NCBI RefSeq assembly: GCF_029910095.1
Contig: NZ_CP094526.1
Coordinates: forward strand, 1,302,001 to 1,366,000
Length of the DNA: 64,000 bases
Direction of reading: 5' to 3'
Source: Bradyrhizobium sp. ISRA464
Lineage (GTDB): Bacteria; Pseudomonadota; Alphaproteobacteria; Rhizobiales; Xanthobacteraceae
The translations under genes were made by a program, and so were the position numbers. The notes below the pieces were generated by a model. That model was not told the DNA's origin, made no database searches, and worked only from the letters and a program-made list of their open reading frames with translations. This document shows positions 48,012 to 57,339 of this stretch, one piece after another (position 1 is the stretch's first letter; the number at the start of each line of letters is the position of its first letter).

Positions 48012-48761
48012 TTACTTGCGGAGCCCAGCCAACCAGTCTTCAAAGCGCATTGAGCCGAGCCGAGCGTCGCCGCCCGGCGTGAGTGACCGATCATCGAGCT
48101 CTGCACCGAAATAGCGGGCGTGGATGTCGGCGACGACCTTGCGTGGGTCCTTCGTCGCGACCAGATATTTTCGGGCAAAGTCATCGAGGCTGAATCGTTC
48201 CGGGCCGGCCAGTTCAACGAGGCCGTTGACGGGAGCGCCGAGCGTGACGTCGGCCAGTGCGGCGGCGACGTCTTCCGACGACACGGGCTGAATCAGAGCA
48301 GGTGACAGCCTGACGATTTGCCTATCCGCGGAGGTATCGACGATCCCGCCAATGAACTCGAAGAACTGCGTTGCGCGCAGGATCGTGTAGGGGATCCCTG
48401 ACGCCTTGATCAGGTCTTCCTGCGCGAGCTTGGCGCGAAAGTAACCGCATTCCTGAAGGCGATCGGTCCCGACGACGGACAGCGCGACATGGTGCCGCAC
48501 TTTGGCGGCGGCCTCGGCAGCGAGAAGATTACGGCCCGAAGTTTCGAAGAATTTCAAGACCGCATTGTCCTCGAAGGACGGCGAGTTCGCGACATCGACG
48601 ACAATTTCCGCACCCGATAGCGCCTTCTCGAGACCCTCGCCCGTAATGGTGTTGACGCCCGTGCTGGGGGCTGCTCGAATCACCTCATGGCCCTTCCGAA
48701 GCAGCTTGTCAGCAAGCTTCGTCCCGATGAGGCCAGTACCGCCAATGACGACAATCTTCAT
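48012..48761 (-). CDS. NAD(P)-binding NmrA-like/atypical SDR protein
   Basis: A 249-residue protein with VVIGGTGLIGTKLADKLLRKGHEV (nucleotide loop) and YTILRATQFFEF, the pattern of NmrA-type atypical SDRs. It lacks the YxxxK pair, so it may sense redox state or act on quinones. Divergent from the next gene. Confidence 0.82.
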   Translation of the reverse strand: MKIVVIGGTGLIGTKLADKLLRKGHEVIRAAPSTGVNTITGEGLEKALSGAEIVVDVANSPSFEDNAVLKFFETSGRNLLAAEAAAKVRHHVALSVVGTDRLQECGYFRAKLAQEDLIKASGIPYTILRATQFFEFIGGIVDTSADRQIVRLSPALIQPVSSEDVAAALADVTLGAPVNGLVELAGPERFSLDDFARKYLVATKDPRKVVADIHARYFGAELDDRSLTPGGDARLGSMRFEDWLAGLRK

Positions 48762-48904
48762 GACCCTCAGCTTTTTTCCAAGCTACCAATGCCCTTGCTC
48801 CCAAAAACAGCGGGAGAATGCGCCCGTGCCGGCCGGAAGGCCTTGCAGTCAGCTTGAATTGCCGTTGAATTTTCCTTGGGTTCTCGTCCAAGCGGAGCGC
48901 GAAA

Positions 48905-50482
48905 GTGCAGTTTCTATTCGACGATTATTGCCTTGACGCCGACCTGCGCGAACTCAGGCGAGGCTCAGAGCTCATCGCCGTTGGCCCGAAAGTGTTCGAT
49001 CTGCTGCTCTATCTGATCCGGAATCGCGAGCAAGTGGTGACCAGAGACGATCTCCTGCAGGCCGTGTGGAACGGCCGGATCGTCTCAGAGTCGACGTTGA
49101 CAAGCCACATCAACGCGGTGCGCAAGGCGATCAGTGACACCGGTAAGGAGCAGCGCCTGATCCGGACGGTTTCTCGCAAAGGCGTTCGGTTTGTCGGCAA
49201 GACCCAGGAGGTGGAATCGTCCGCGAACACCTCGATCACGGATTCGACTATCGTGAGTGAAAGGCTCGGGCCCGTCCTGACCCTGCCGGATTCTCCGTCG
49301 ATCGCGATCTTGCCGTTCCGCAATCTCAGTGGCGACGTTGAGCAGGATTATTTTGCCGATGGGATCGTCGAGGACATCATCACGGCCTTGTCGCGCATTC
49401 GCTGGCTTTTCGTGATCGCGCGCAACTCAAGCTTCACCTACAAAGGCAGGACGGTGGACGAGAAGCAGGTGGGGCGCGAGCTTGGCGTGCGTTATGTCGT
49501 CGAGGGCAGCGTACGCCAGTCCGAAGATCGGATTCGTATCACGGGCCAGCTCGTTGATACGGCAACCGGCACCCACCTTTGGGCCGAGAGATTCGAAGGG
49601 ACACTCGACGACGTCTTCGAGCTTCAGGACCAGATCGCCACCAGCATCGTCGGAGCGGTCGCCTCGCAGCTCGAGCGGGCGGAAATCGAGCGCGCCAGGC
49701 GGAAACCGACCGGCAGCCTCAGTGCCTACGACAACTATTTGCGCGGCATGCCTCATTTGCATCGCGGAACGCGGCAGGCGATCGATGAGGCGCTACCGCT
49801 GTTTTACAAGGCTATGCAGCTCGATCCGGAGTTTGCCTCTGCCCATGCCATGGCAGCGTGGTGTCATTTCTGGCGGAAGATAAATGGCTGGATGACCGAC
49901 CGGTCGCCGGAAATCGCGGAAGGCGTCCGATTGGCGCGCCTTGCCGTAGAATTGGGCAAGGACGACGCCGTCGCGCTCACAAGGGGTGGACATGCGCTTG
50001 CCCATCTGACAGGCGACCTGGACGGCGGCATCGCGCTCGTCGACAAGGCGCTGGTGCTCAACCCGAACCTGGCGGCTGCCTGGTTCCTGGGCGGCTTTCT
50101 CAGAACCGAGCGCGGTGATCCCGACACCGCGATCGAATTCTTCACGCGCGCAATGCGTTTCAGTCCGCTGGATCCGGAGATGTTCCGGATGCAGGCAGGT
50201 ATGGCCATGTCGCATCTGTTTGCCGGGCGCTATGACATGGCCTCTTCCTGGGCCGAACAATCCTTCAGGCAACTGCCGAGTTTCTTGTTCGTAGTAGCCA
50301 TCAGCGCGGCAAGTCATGCGCTCGCCGGTCGAACCGAGCAGGCGGACACCGCGCTCCAACATTTGCGGAAGCTGGATCCCACGTTTCGTATTTCCAGTCT
50401 CGAAGGCTGGATTGCTATCCGGCGACCTGAGCATCTCGCCAGATTCAGCGCCGGTCTGCGCAAGGCGGGGCTGCCGGAGTGA
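48905..50482 (+). CDS. Winged-helix/TolB-like/TPR regulator
   Basis: A 525-residue protein. An N-terminal OmpR-type winged helix (about 1-100; TRDDLLQAVWNGRIVSESTLTSHINAVRKA) is followed by a TolB-like adenylate cyclase-associated domain (SIAILPFRNLSGDVEQDYFADGI) and TPR repeats. There is no cyclase catalytic domain despite frequent annotation as one. GTG start with GGAG upstream. Divergent from the NmrA-like gene, so it may regulate that operon. Confidence 0.83.
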   Translation: MQFLFDDYCLDADLRELRRGSELIAVGPKVFDLLLYLIRNREQVVTRDDLLQAVWNGRIVSESTLTSHINAVRKAISDTGKEQRLIRTVSRKGVRFVGKTQEVESSANTSITDSTIVSERLGPVLTLPDSPSIAILPFRNLSGDVEQDYFADGIVEDIITALSRIRWLFVIARNSSFTYKGRTVDEKQVGRELGVRYVVEGSVRQSEDRIRITGQLVDTATGTHLWAERFEGTLDDVFELQDQIATSIVGAVASQLERAEIERARRKPTGSLSAYDNYLRGMPHLHRGTRQAIDEALPLFYKAMQLDPEFASAHAMAAWCHFWRKINGWMTDRSPEIAEGVRLARLAVELGKDDAVALTRGGHALAHLTGDLDGGIALVDKALVLNPNLAAAWFLGGFLRTERGDPDTAIEFFTRAMRFSPLDPEMFRMQAGMAMSHLFAGRYDMASSWAEQSFRQLPSFLFVVAISAASHALAGRTEQADTALQHLRKLDPTFRISSLEGWIAIRRPEHLARFSAGLRKAGLPE

Positions 50483-50508
50483 CCCTTCTGGAAGTGCGCG
50501 CTTGGCTC

Positions 50509-50592
50509 ACGCTACGATGGTAAGGATAAACAGCGGTCCGTCATGTCGGTGATTGCGTGTGATTCCCTCCCTGGGCACCAAATCCACGCTTT
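50509..50592. repeat. att copy B (tRNA-Phe 3' end repeat)
   Basis: 50569-50592 repeats the tRNA-Phe 3' end and the bases after it. The 72 bases 50509-50580 match 54043-54114 at about 61 positions. It separates two accessory segments. Confidence 0.7.
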
Positions 50593-50833
50593 CCCACGCT
50601 AGAGCACGATTTTGTACGACTGCGTTCGCTGGATGATCGCCGCGAAGGGCGCTCGCGAATTTCTCTCCCAAGGGCTTGGTTTTTGTTTTGAGCGTGGAAG
50701 GTCGCCCTAACAATCAATCGTTTAGGTCCGCGGGATCAAATCACCCGCAGCCAACTTGCGATCATGGGTACAGGGGGCGAGATCACGGTCGCTTACGCGC
50801 GCGTTTGCGTACCATTAGCGCGCAATCACAGGC
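50593..50833. other. Gene-free segment after att copy B
   Basis: Its first 40 bases continue the similarity to the sequence just after tRNA-Phe. I see no gene in the remainder. Confidence 0.45.
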
Positions 50834-51181
50834 TCACTCGACGTATGTCCGAGCAGGGCCCTCGGATGACCTCGAGCTTTCGTCAGACTTCCGTTTTGCA
50901 CAATAGGGGTTCGGGCGCTGTCTCGACGCACGATAGCTGGCGGCATCCTTCAGAGCTGGGCCTATCAGACCGCGATGAAGGCCCATATCTCGCAGCTCTT
51001 CATCGCTGAGACTACGCAAGAAGGCCAAACTCGCTTGGTATTTGCGTTGAGTGATGAAGGCCGCGATCCATCTACTGACGAGACTGAAAAGCCATCTGCC
51101 GATGGAGCGCACTCTTTCCCGAAGGTAGGACGTGCTGCGGCCCCCCGGGGCGCCACACGAGCTCGACCTGTGCCCCTTCAT
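50834..51181 (-). CDS. DUF1127-containing small protein
   Basis: A 115-residue protein with the DUF1127 helix pair ITQRKYQASLAFLRSLSDEE followed by LRDMGLHRG. Flanking regions are basic or disordered. DUF1127 proteins in alphaproteobacteria can bind RNA and affect phosphate, carbon or small-RNA metabolism. The ATG at 51181 has GGAGGAACG upstream and overlaps the transporter stop. Confidence 0.75.
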   Translation of the reverse strand: MKGHRSSSCGAPGGRSTSYLRERVRSIGRWLFSLVSRWIAAFITQRKYQASLAFLRSLSDEELRDMGLHRGLIGPALKDAASYRASRQRPNPYCAKRKSDESSRSSEGPARTYVE

Positions 51182-52592
51182 CGTTCCTCCTTTGCCCGGC
51201 CATGCCAGATCGCGAACGCACCTGCGAGCAACACAGCGGCCGATATCACGAGCGAGGCATGCGCGCCCGTCATGAACGCGTTGTTCCCTCTGACCAGCGA
51301 GCCGAACAGGGCAGCGCCGAGCACGCTGCCGGTCTGCCGCGTCGCGTTCAATACGCCGGCGGCGATGCCGGATCGCGACTTCTCGACACTGCCGAGCAGC
51401 GTTGAGGTCAAGGACGGCACGAGCAGGCCGAGCCCGCCCCGAGGACCATGAGCTGAGCGCCGATCGCCCCGTAGCTGGTGCCTGAGGCCATGGGCAGCAG
51501 CGCAACGCAGCCCGCGGCAGTGATCACACAAGCCAAAGCAATGGTTTGCGGCGCGCCGAGGCGCTCGCTGACCGACGCGGTGACCAGGTTGGCGGGCAGC
51601 ACCATGGCCATCATGGGCACGAAGGCGAGCCCCGTTGCGAACGGCGACCAGCCATTGACCTTCTGGAAGTAGAGACTGAGCACGAAGATCAGGCCGTAGA
51701 AGGCGATGTTGAAGAGAAGCCCGACCAGAGCGGTCAGCGCGAACATGCGATGGCGGAACAGCGACAGCGGCAGCATCGGTTGTGGCGCGCGCGCCTCGCG
51801 CCATACGAACACGAGCCCGATTACGGCCGCCGCCGCGAAGCCTACGATGACGAGCGGGTGGCTCCAGCCGAGCGCGCCGCCCTCGATCAGGGCGCCGGCC
51901 AGTGTGCCGAGGGTTGCAATCGCCGCGATCTGTCCCGGCAGATCGATCTCGCGCTGCGCGAGCCGCGGCGTCTCCTCGGCATAGCGCCAGGCAAGCCAGA
52001 GGCCGGCGGCGCCAATCGGCAGGTTGACGAGAAAGACGGCGCGCCATCCGACCAGCGCGATCAGCGCGCCGCCGACGAACGGCCCCGAAGTCAGTGCGAC
52101 GCTCGCACCTGCGGCCCAGAAGCCGACAGCGCGGACGCGCGCCTTCGGATCGGTATATGCGTGATTGAGCAGCGTCAGCGAGTTCGGCACCAGGATCGCC
52201 GCCGCCAGGCCCTGCACGGAGCGCGCAGCGATCAGGAACATCGCTGACGGGGCCAGTGCGCAGGCGAGCGAAGCCAACGTGAAGATTGCAAAGCCCCCGA
52301 TGAATATCCGTTTGGCGCCAACGCGGTCACCGAGCGCGCCGGCGGTCAAAATGAAGGCAGCGAACGCGATGGTATAGGCGGTCACCACCCATTGCAGCTC
52401 GGCGACGCTGCCGCCGAGCGAGGTGCCGATGCTGCTCAGCGCAGTGTTGACGATGGTGATATCGAGCTGCACCACGCCGAGGCCGAGGCTCGTGGCGGCA
52501 AGCGCCAGCGCCGTCGCGAGAGGCGAACGGGATGACGTGTTGTGGGAGCGGGCTTGTTCCGGCCGCCTTGTGTTGAGCGAAGCTGTTTGCAT
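51178..52592 (-). pseudogene. MFS drug-efflux transporter (DHA2/EmrB-like) with frameshift
   Basis: Residues LDITIVNTALSSIG and the loop GALGDRVGAKR identify a DHA2-type carrier. The frame runs from 52592 to about 51440 (LMVLGAG), then ends early at 51408. The rest, GLLVPSLTSTLLGSVEKSRS through WHGRAKEER, continues in another frame to 51178. One missing G in a GGCGGG stretch near 51432-51440 explains it. The true C-terminus overlaps the DUF1127 start. It is either a real disruption or an assembly error; without it the carrier would be about 470 residues. Confidence 0.8.
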
Positions 52593-52844
52593 TGATCACA
52601 CTCAGTTGTCTGTGAGAATTTGACGGCTCGGATAAGCCTGCTTTGCGATCATCATTCGATACCAATCGAATATTCGGAGCCGCGGGGATGATATCTTTCG
52701 CCCATCGCGGCACTTGCTTTCGCTGGGCTTGTTGGTGTCCAGGCAACCTATGTCCGGTGATCGAACCAGTCTTGCGGAACTACTACGGTCTCGGCCGAAG
52801 TATTTGCGCTGGCACTGCGTCCTCGTCGGCGTTAGGAGAAAGAC

Positions 52845-53624
52845 ATGGACACGGGACCCAAAATCGCCCAAGTCGCGGCGCTCATCGGCGATCCGGCGCG
52901 CGCCAACATGCTGAGCGCGCTGATGGATGGCCGAACGTTGACCGCCTCGGAGCTTGCCTATGTGTCTGGCGTGGCGCCGCAGACAGCGAGTGGCCATCTT
53001 GCGAAACTCAGCGACGCCGGATTGCTCGCGCTCGCGAAGCAGGGCCGACGACGATATTTCCGCTTGGCCTCTCCGTCCGTCGCGCGCGTGCTGGAAGGTC
53101 TCATGGTCGTGGCGCAGGAAGGCCCCGCCCGGCAGCGCAATCTCTGGCGCGGCGGAGAGACGCTCCGACACGCGCGCACGTGCTATGACCACATGGCCGG
53201 CCGCATCGCTGTCGCAATCGCCGACCGGCTGGTCCAACAGTCGTTTGTTCTGCTCGACGAGGATGGCGGACAATTAACCGATGCCGGTCGGTCATTCTCC
53301 GATGAGTTGGGCGTCGATCTTCGCCTCGCCTCCAGGCGCCGAGTGTTCTGTCGCCCCTGTCTCGACTGGAGCGAGCGGCGGCCGCATCTGGCAGGGGCGG
53401 TCGGCGCTGCCATTCTTCATCACGCGCTCGAGCACGATTGGGTCGAGCATGTCCGGGATAGCCGCGCGCTCGTCGTGACTCCGGTTGGCGTTAGAGAACT
53501 CGCCACAACGTTCGGCATCGAGAGCGCACCCCCGACGGACGGTTGCGAAGGGCCTGTTGCATCACTGTCCCGAGGCCGGGTACCGGTTATCCCGGTTGAG
53601 TCAGCGTTCCCCGGCCGGAGGTAG
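52845..53624 (+). CDS. ArsR-type winged-helix regulator with C-terminal extension
   Basis: A 259-residue protein. The N-terminal winged helix (IGDPARANMLSALMDGRTLTASELAYVSGVAP, written as two adjoining parts; wing RRRYFRLAS) is ArsR-like. The C-terminal part holds FCRPCLDWSERRPHLAGAVG, a Cys pair that may bind metal or sense oxidants. It is divergent from the efflux carrier, whose promoter it likely represses. Confidence 0.83.
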   Translation: MDTGPKIAQVAALIGDPARANMLSALMDGRTLTASELAYVSGVAPQTASGHLAKLSDAGLLALAKQGRRRYFRLASPSVARVLEGLMVVAQEGPARQRNLWRGGETLRHARTCYDHMAGRIAVAIADRLVQQSFVLLDEDGGQLTDAGRSFSDELGVDLRLASRRRVFCRPCLDWSERRPHLAGAVGAAILHHALEHDWVEHVRDSRALVVTPVGVRELATTFGIESAPPTDGCEGPVASLSRGRVPVIPVESAFPGRR

Positions 53625-53782
53625 CACTGCGATCAGCCGCTTCGGCCGCGAGTACTGTCCGTATTTGACATTCAGAATCACGGTGATAGTGCACTTGGTT
53701 CGCACTCCGTCAGCGCAATTTGCCGTTTGCTCTCTTGCATCGGGTAACCGGCGCATTTTGGCGGCGATAGCGCATTCCGAAA

Positions 53783-53837
53783 TGGCGCACCCCGACCCGA
53801 TTCGAACGTGTGGCCTCCACCTTCGGAGGGCAACGGT
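53783..53837 (-). pseudogene. Degenerate tRNA-Arg 3' half
   Basis: On the minus strand CCCTCCGAAGG (anticodon loop CCG), a T arm around ACGTTCGAATCG and an end GGGTGCGCCA resemble the 3' half of tRNA-Arg. The anticodon and T stems carry mismatches and no proper 5' half is found. It is probably an old attachment-site duplicate. Confidence 0.5.
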
Positions 53838-54042
53838 CCTATGCTCCCAATCGCGGAACGATTTGTTCAATCGCAAGAATCGGGTGTTGCGAGCGCAGGA
53901 TTTGAACCTCGCCAGGGGTTCGAATAAGCGGCGGGTTCCGGCAGGCCATAAGGACGCTTCCCAGAGAGCTAGGCTGCCCGCCAAGCGGGGCTCTCCCGCG
54001 TTGTGGGATTCGCGATGACCTCCGCCACTGTGCCAAGCGCTC

Positions 54043-54114
54043 ACGCCACCATACTAAGAACAAACAACGGTTCGTCGCGTCGGTGATTGCGTATGATTCC
54101 CTCCCTGGGCACCA
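54043..54114. repeat. att copy C (tRNA-Phe 3' end repeat)
   Basis: It ends CCCTGGGCACCA (54103-54114) like tRNA-Phe and matches 50509-50580 over 72 bases with about 11 differences. Likely the far border of the accessory region. Confidence 0.65.
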
Positions 54115-54724
54115 TCACTTCGCTTTTGTGCGCTAAACTACGATTTGGTGCGGGGGCATTGCGTGAGCCTGGATTGCGGATAACCGTCGTTCCGACAGCG
54201 GCGCCCCCACCCGATTTCCTCTACACATCATCCTGCTCGCACTCATCGCGCCCGCCATCGCCGCAATCGATCCAGCAACCGGCTCGATCTATCCGGGCAA
54301 CGCCTGAGGAGACGCCGATCGGTGGCAGAGGGCCAGTTTTCGAGCGACAAAACTTCCTCTGCGAAATGCGTCCCAATAAGGTCGCGATCCAAACGAAGGG
54401 CCCGCCAATGTTGGGCCTAGCCCGGATGCCTGGAAGTCCGGCGTCGAATTTCGGCACAGGGAAGGGCGTGACTCGAGTCGACCTCCTCGGCGACAGGACG
54501 AGAAGCTCTATGAGCTTGTAGCGACCAATCAACCATCCAACCCCGGATGCCGCCCAAGACGGCTTCAAGACCTACCAAGGATGCTCCAGGTCATTTCAAC
54601 CGAAATAGTGCTTTTTTACTAATGGCTTGGCCCAAGGGAACGACATTTCTCGCCCGGCGTTATCAGAGCGAACGAACGTTTCACAGTTGGTCAGCCCTCA
54701 CATCGATCGCAAAGGGGGAACGCC

Positions 54725-55393
54725 ATGGACAAAGTGGCGAACGATCATTCGTGTCTAGAGGAACGCCTCGCGCGCGTCCTGTCCGCGCTCGGCACGGGCG
54801 CGATCCTGCTTGATTCTAATTGCGAGATTGCGTGGATGGATGAGCGTACGCGCGCGCGTCTGAACGGCGGCATCGAACAGTTGGCGGCGACATTGCGGGG
54901 GCTCGATCCTGACCTCGGCGTTCACTGCTGTCTCCATGTCCAGGAAGTGATGATCAATGGCGAGGCGGCGACGTTGTGCCTGATCCGGGAATACGAACCG
55001 CTTCAGGACGTCCAGGGATACGATGCCATCGCGGCGGTCGAGGCAGCAATGACGGATGCGTCCTGGTTTACGCGCGCCTTCATCGAAAAGCTCAAGGCGT
55101 TCCGTCCAACCAAACGGGCGGTGCCAAGGCTCTCGGATTTGGACATTCTCTCGGATCGAGAGTGCGAAGTTTTGGGCCTCATCTGCGAAGGCCGCAGCGA
55201 TGCCCAAATGGGTACCATGCTGAATCTTTCACAGAATACGATCCGCAACCACATCGCTTCACTTTACCGAAAGATCGGCGTCAATCGTCGGAGCGCCGCG
55301 ATCATCTGGGCCCGTGAGCGCGGGGTCACCAGCCATGATGCTCTGCCGCCGCGGCGGCTAAGGCCGCCGCGTCGGAATGCTCCGCAGGAATGA
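54725..55393 (+). CDS. LuxR-family regulator with PAS-like N-terminus
   Basis: A 222-residue protein. The N-terminal GAILLDSNCEIAWMDER looks like a PAS-type sensor and there is no receiver domain. A GerE helix-turn-helix follows (LSDRECEVLGLICEG, NLSQNTIRNHIASLYRKIGV). The ATG is preceded by AGGGGGAACGCC. It stands 176 bases upstream of kaiB on the same strand and may regulate the Kai cluster. Confidence 0.82.
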   Translation: MDKVANDHSCLEERLARVLSALGTGAILLDSNCEIAWMDERTRARLNGGIEQLAATLRGLDPDLGVHCCLHVQEVMINGEAATLCLIREYEPLQDVQGYDAIAAVEAAMTDASWFTRAFIEKLKAFRPTKRAVPRLSDLDILSDRECEVLGLICEGRSDAQMGTMLNLSQNTIRNHIASLYRKIGVNRRSAAIIWARERGVTSHDALPPRRLRPPRRNAPQE

Positions 55394-55568
55394 GCCTTAC
55401 TAGTATCTTGGTATTTCTCTCTCTCTTGCGCGTGCCGCCCGAACGCTGTTCTTACTCTTCCATCTATCGCATGCGCGGATGAATGGATCGTCCGCTTTGA
55501 AAGGGCGGCTGCAGGTCCGCACAGTGCCTGCTAGCGGCGCGCGATATGCAACGAGGCTATGCCCCGTG

Positions 55569-55850
55569 ATGGATGCCATCCTCCGCCTTTATGTTGCCGG
55601 AGCGTCCGCGACTGCGCGGCGTGCCGAGAAGCAGCTCGCAGGGCTCCAGGCACAGATCGGGCCCGAGTTGAAGATTGAGGTCATCGACGTGCAGGAAGAG
55701 CCGGAACTCGCCGAGAAAGCCGGCATCCTGGCAACGCCGACCCTTGCCTATGAACATCCCGAGCGTTCACGGCGAATCATCGGCGACCTCGGCGATATCA
55801 AGCGCGTCCTGGAGTTTCTTGGCCTAGAACCGAAAGGGGAGTCCGCATGA
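55569..55850 (+). CDS. kaiB: KaiB-family protein
   Basis: A 93-residue thioredoxin-fold protein with LRLYVAGASATARRAEKQL, KIEVIDVQEEPELAEKAGI and LATPTLAYEHPERSRRIIGD, the KaiB signature including the cis-Pro. KaiB binds KaiC and resets its phosphorylation cycle in cyanobacteria. Proteobacterial versions act in timer or stress roles. It overlaps kaiC by four bases (ATGA). Confidence 0.9.
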   Translation: MDAILRLYVAGASATARRAEKQLAGLQAQIGPELKIEVIDVQEEPELAEKAGILATPTLAYEHPERSRRIIGDLGDIKRVLEFLGLEPKGESA

Positions 55851-56629
55851 TCACGCAAGAGGAGGCGGTGGAGGTCTCCGACGTTCTCGATCGAGTGAAG
55901 ACAGGTGTGAATGCCTTCGATGAACTGGTCATGGGCGGCCTCCCGCGCGGGCGCACTACGGTCGTCGGTGGAACACCTGGCAGCGGCAAAACGGTCTTCG
56001 CTACGCAATTTCTCGCTCACGGGATCACTCACTACGGTGAGAACGGAGTGCTGGTGACGTTCGAAGAGCCGCCCACCGACATCGAGGCGAATATGCGTGG
56101 CTTCGGCTGGGATCTTCCGGCCTGGCGCAAGGAAGGCCGTTTGGCCTTCGTCGATGCGAGCCCTTCGGCGAGCGACGAACTGGTAGTCGGCGACTACGAT
56201 CTGGCCGGTCTGTTGGCACGCATCGACCATGCCGTGAAGACCGTCCGCGCCCGTCGCGTGGTGCTCGACTCGCTTACGCAGCTTTTTGATCATTTCATCG
56301 GTGATCCAAAGATCCTGCGTCGCGAGCTGTTCCGCATCAGCAGTGCCTTGAAAAAATCGAAGCTCGCCGTGCTTATGACCGCCGAGCGCAACAATGAATA
56401 CGGAGAGATCACGCGTCACCGCCTGGAGGAGTTCGTCGCCGATAACGTCGTCATCTTGCGAAACGTGCTTCATCGTGAAAAGCGCCGCCGCACGATCGAA
56501 GTGCTCAAGATGCGCGGCAGCCATCATGCTGAAGGCGAAGCGCCTTTTACCTTGCTGGAAAACAAGGGCGTCGTGGCCGTGCCCTTGTCGTCACTGCGCC
56601 TCGAGCGCAATCGAGCATGGTCCGGGTGA
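55847..56629 (+). CDS. kaiC: KaiC N-terminal (CI) half
   Basis: A 260-residue RecA-like ATPase domain: Walker A GGTPGSGKT (residues 41-49), the catalytic Glu pair in VTFEEPP, and RRVVLDSLTQLFD as Walker B. A normal KaiC joins this domain to a second one in a single chain of about 500-570 residues. Here the frame stops at 56627-56629 while the second domain begins in another frame at 56617. Either a frameshift or a true split gene. Confidence 0.85.
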   Translation: MITQEEAVEVSDVLDRVKTGVNAFDELVMGGLPRGRTTVVGGTPGSGKTVFATQFLAHGITHYGENGVLVTFEEPPTDIEANMRGFGWDLPAWRKEGRLAFVDASPSASDELVVGDYDLAGLLARIDHAVKTVRARRVVLDSLTQLFDHFIGDPKILRRELFRISSALKKSKLAVLMTAERNNEYGEITRHRLEEFVADNVVILRNVLHREKRRRTIEVLKMRGSHHAEGEAPFTLLENKGVVAVPLSSLRLERNRAWSG

Positions 56630-57339
56630 CCAGTGGCAATCCGGCGATCGACGAGATGTGTGGCGGCGGCTTTTTCCGCGACAGCGTCACGCTTGTCAGC
56701 GGCGCCACAGGAACCGGCAAAACTCTGCTAGTGACGAATTTCCTCGCCGGTGGGGTTGCCGCGGGAGAAAAGTCCATCCTGTTCGGTTACGAAGAGAGCA
56801 GAGGCCAGCTATTTCGCAATGCAAGCGGGTGGGGCGTGGATTTCGCGCAGATGGAGGCTGACGGCAGGCTCAAGATTGTCTGTCTTTATCCGGAGGCACA
56901 GGGACTGCCGGATCATCTCATCACGATCCAGAGCCTGGTTGACGAATTTCAACCGAGTCGGATCGCCATCGACAGTCTCTCCGCGCTGGAGCGGATCGCA
57001 CCTGATACCGGATTTCGTGAATTCCTGATCAGCCTCACGTCATTCATCAAGAAACGAGAAATCGCCGGCCTCTGTACCGCAACCAGCAAGTCGCTGGTCG
57101 GTGGCGAAAGTGCCAGCGAGCAACATATTTCAACCCTCACCGACTCGATCATCTTGCTGCGCTACATCCAGGAACAGAACACAATGCATCGAGGACTCAT
57201 GATCCTGAAGATGCGCGGCAGCGAACACGCCAAGGAAATTCGGCGATTCACCATCGACAATGCCGGCATGCATCTTGGAGCAGCTTTCGAAGCGGCGCCC
57301 AACGTGTTCACCGGGGGTAATGCCGAGTACGGACACTAA
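56617..57339 (+). CDS. kaiC: KaiC C-terminal (CII) half
   Basis: A 240-residue RecA-like domain: Walker A GATGTGKT, the Glu pair in FGYEESRGQ and Walker B SRIAIDSLSAL. HISTLTDSIILLRY keeps the adjacent Ser-Thr (172-173) that correspond to the S431/T432 phosphosites of cyanobacterial KaiC. Its ATG lies 13 bases inside the first half, so coupled translation of two proteins is possible. If one base were restored, the fused protein would be a typical KaiC of about 500 residues. Confidence 0.85.
   Translation: MVRVTSGNPAIDEMCGGGFFRDSVTLVSGATGTGKTLLVTNFLAGGVAAGEKSILFGYEESRGQLFRNASGWGVDFAQMEADGRLKIVCLYPEAQGLPDHLITIQSLVDEFQPSRIAIDSLSALERIAPDTGFREFLISLTSFIKKREIAGLCTATSKSLVGGESASEQHISTLTDSIILLRYIQEQNTMHRGLMILKMRGSEHAKEIRRFTIDNAGMHLGAAFEAAPNVFTGGNAEYGH

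Larger units (their letters stand above)
53625..54724. other. Gene-free junction region with tRNA relics
   Basis: About 1.1 kb without a convincing gene. It contains a degraded tRNA-Arg-like copy (53783-53837), a second T-arm-like fragment near 53888-53912, and att copy C at 54043-54114. The short open frames show no family signature or ribosome sites. Confidence 0.5.

Noticed and set aside
48905..50482. Reading the winged-helix/TPR protein as an adenylate cyclase
   Set aside because: Only the cyclase-associated TolB-like and TPR parts are present. There is no class III catalytic domain.
51182..51505. N-terminal extension of the DUF1127 frame
   Set aside because: It is a shadow of the transporter gene. 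The ATG at 51181 has a strong ribosome site.
42454..54102. Search for an integrase serving the tRNA-Phe segments
   Set aside because: No tyrosine or serine recombinase motif was found in any frame. The segments are therefore called from repeats only.
54087..54568. Short open frames on both strands after att copy C
   Set aside because: No ribosome site, no recognisable domain, and Pro/Arg-rich shadow-like composition.
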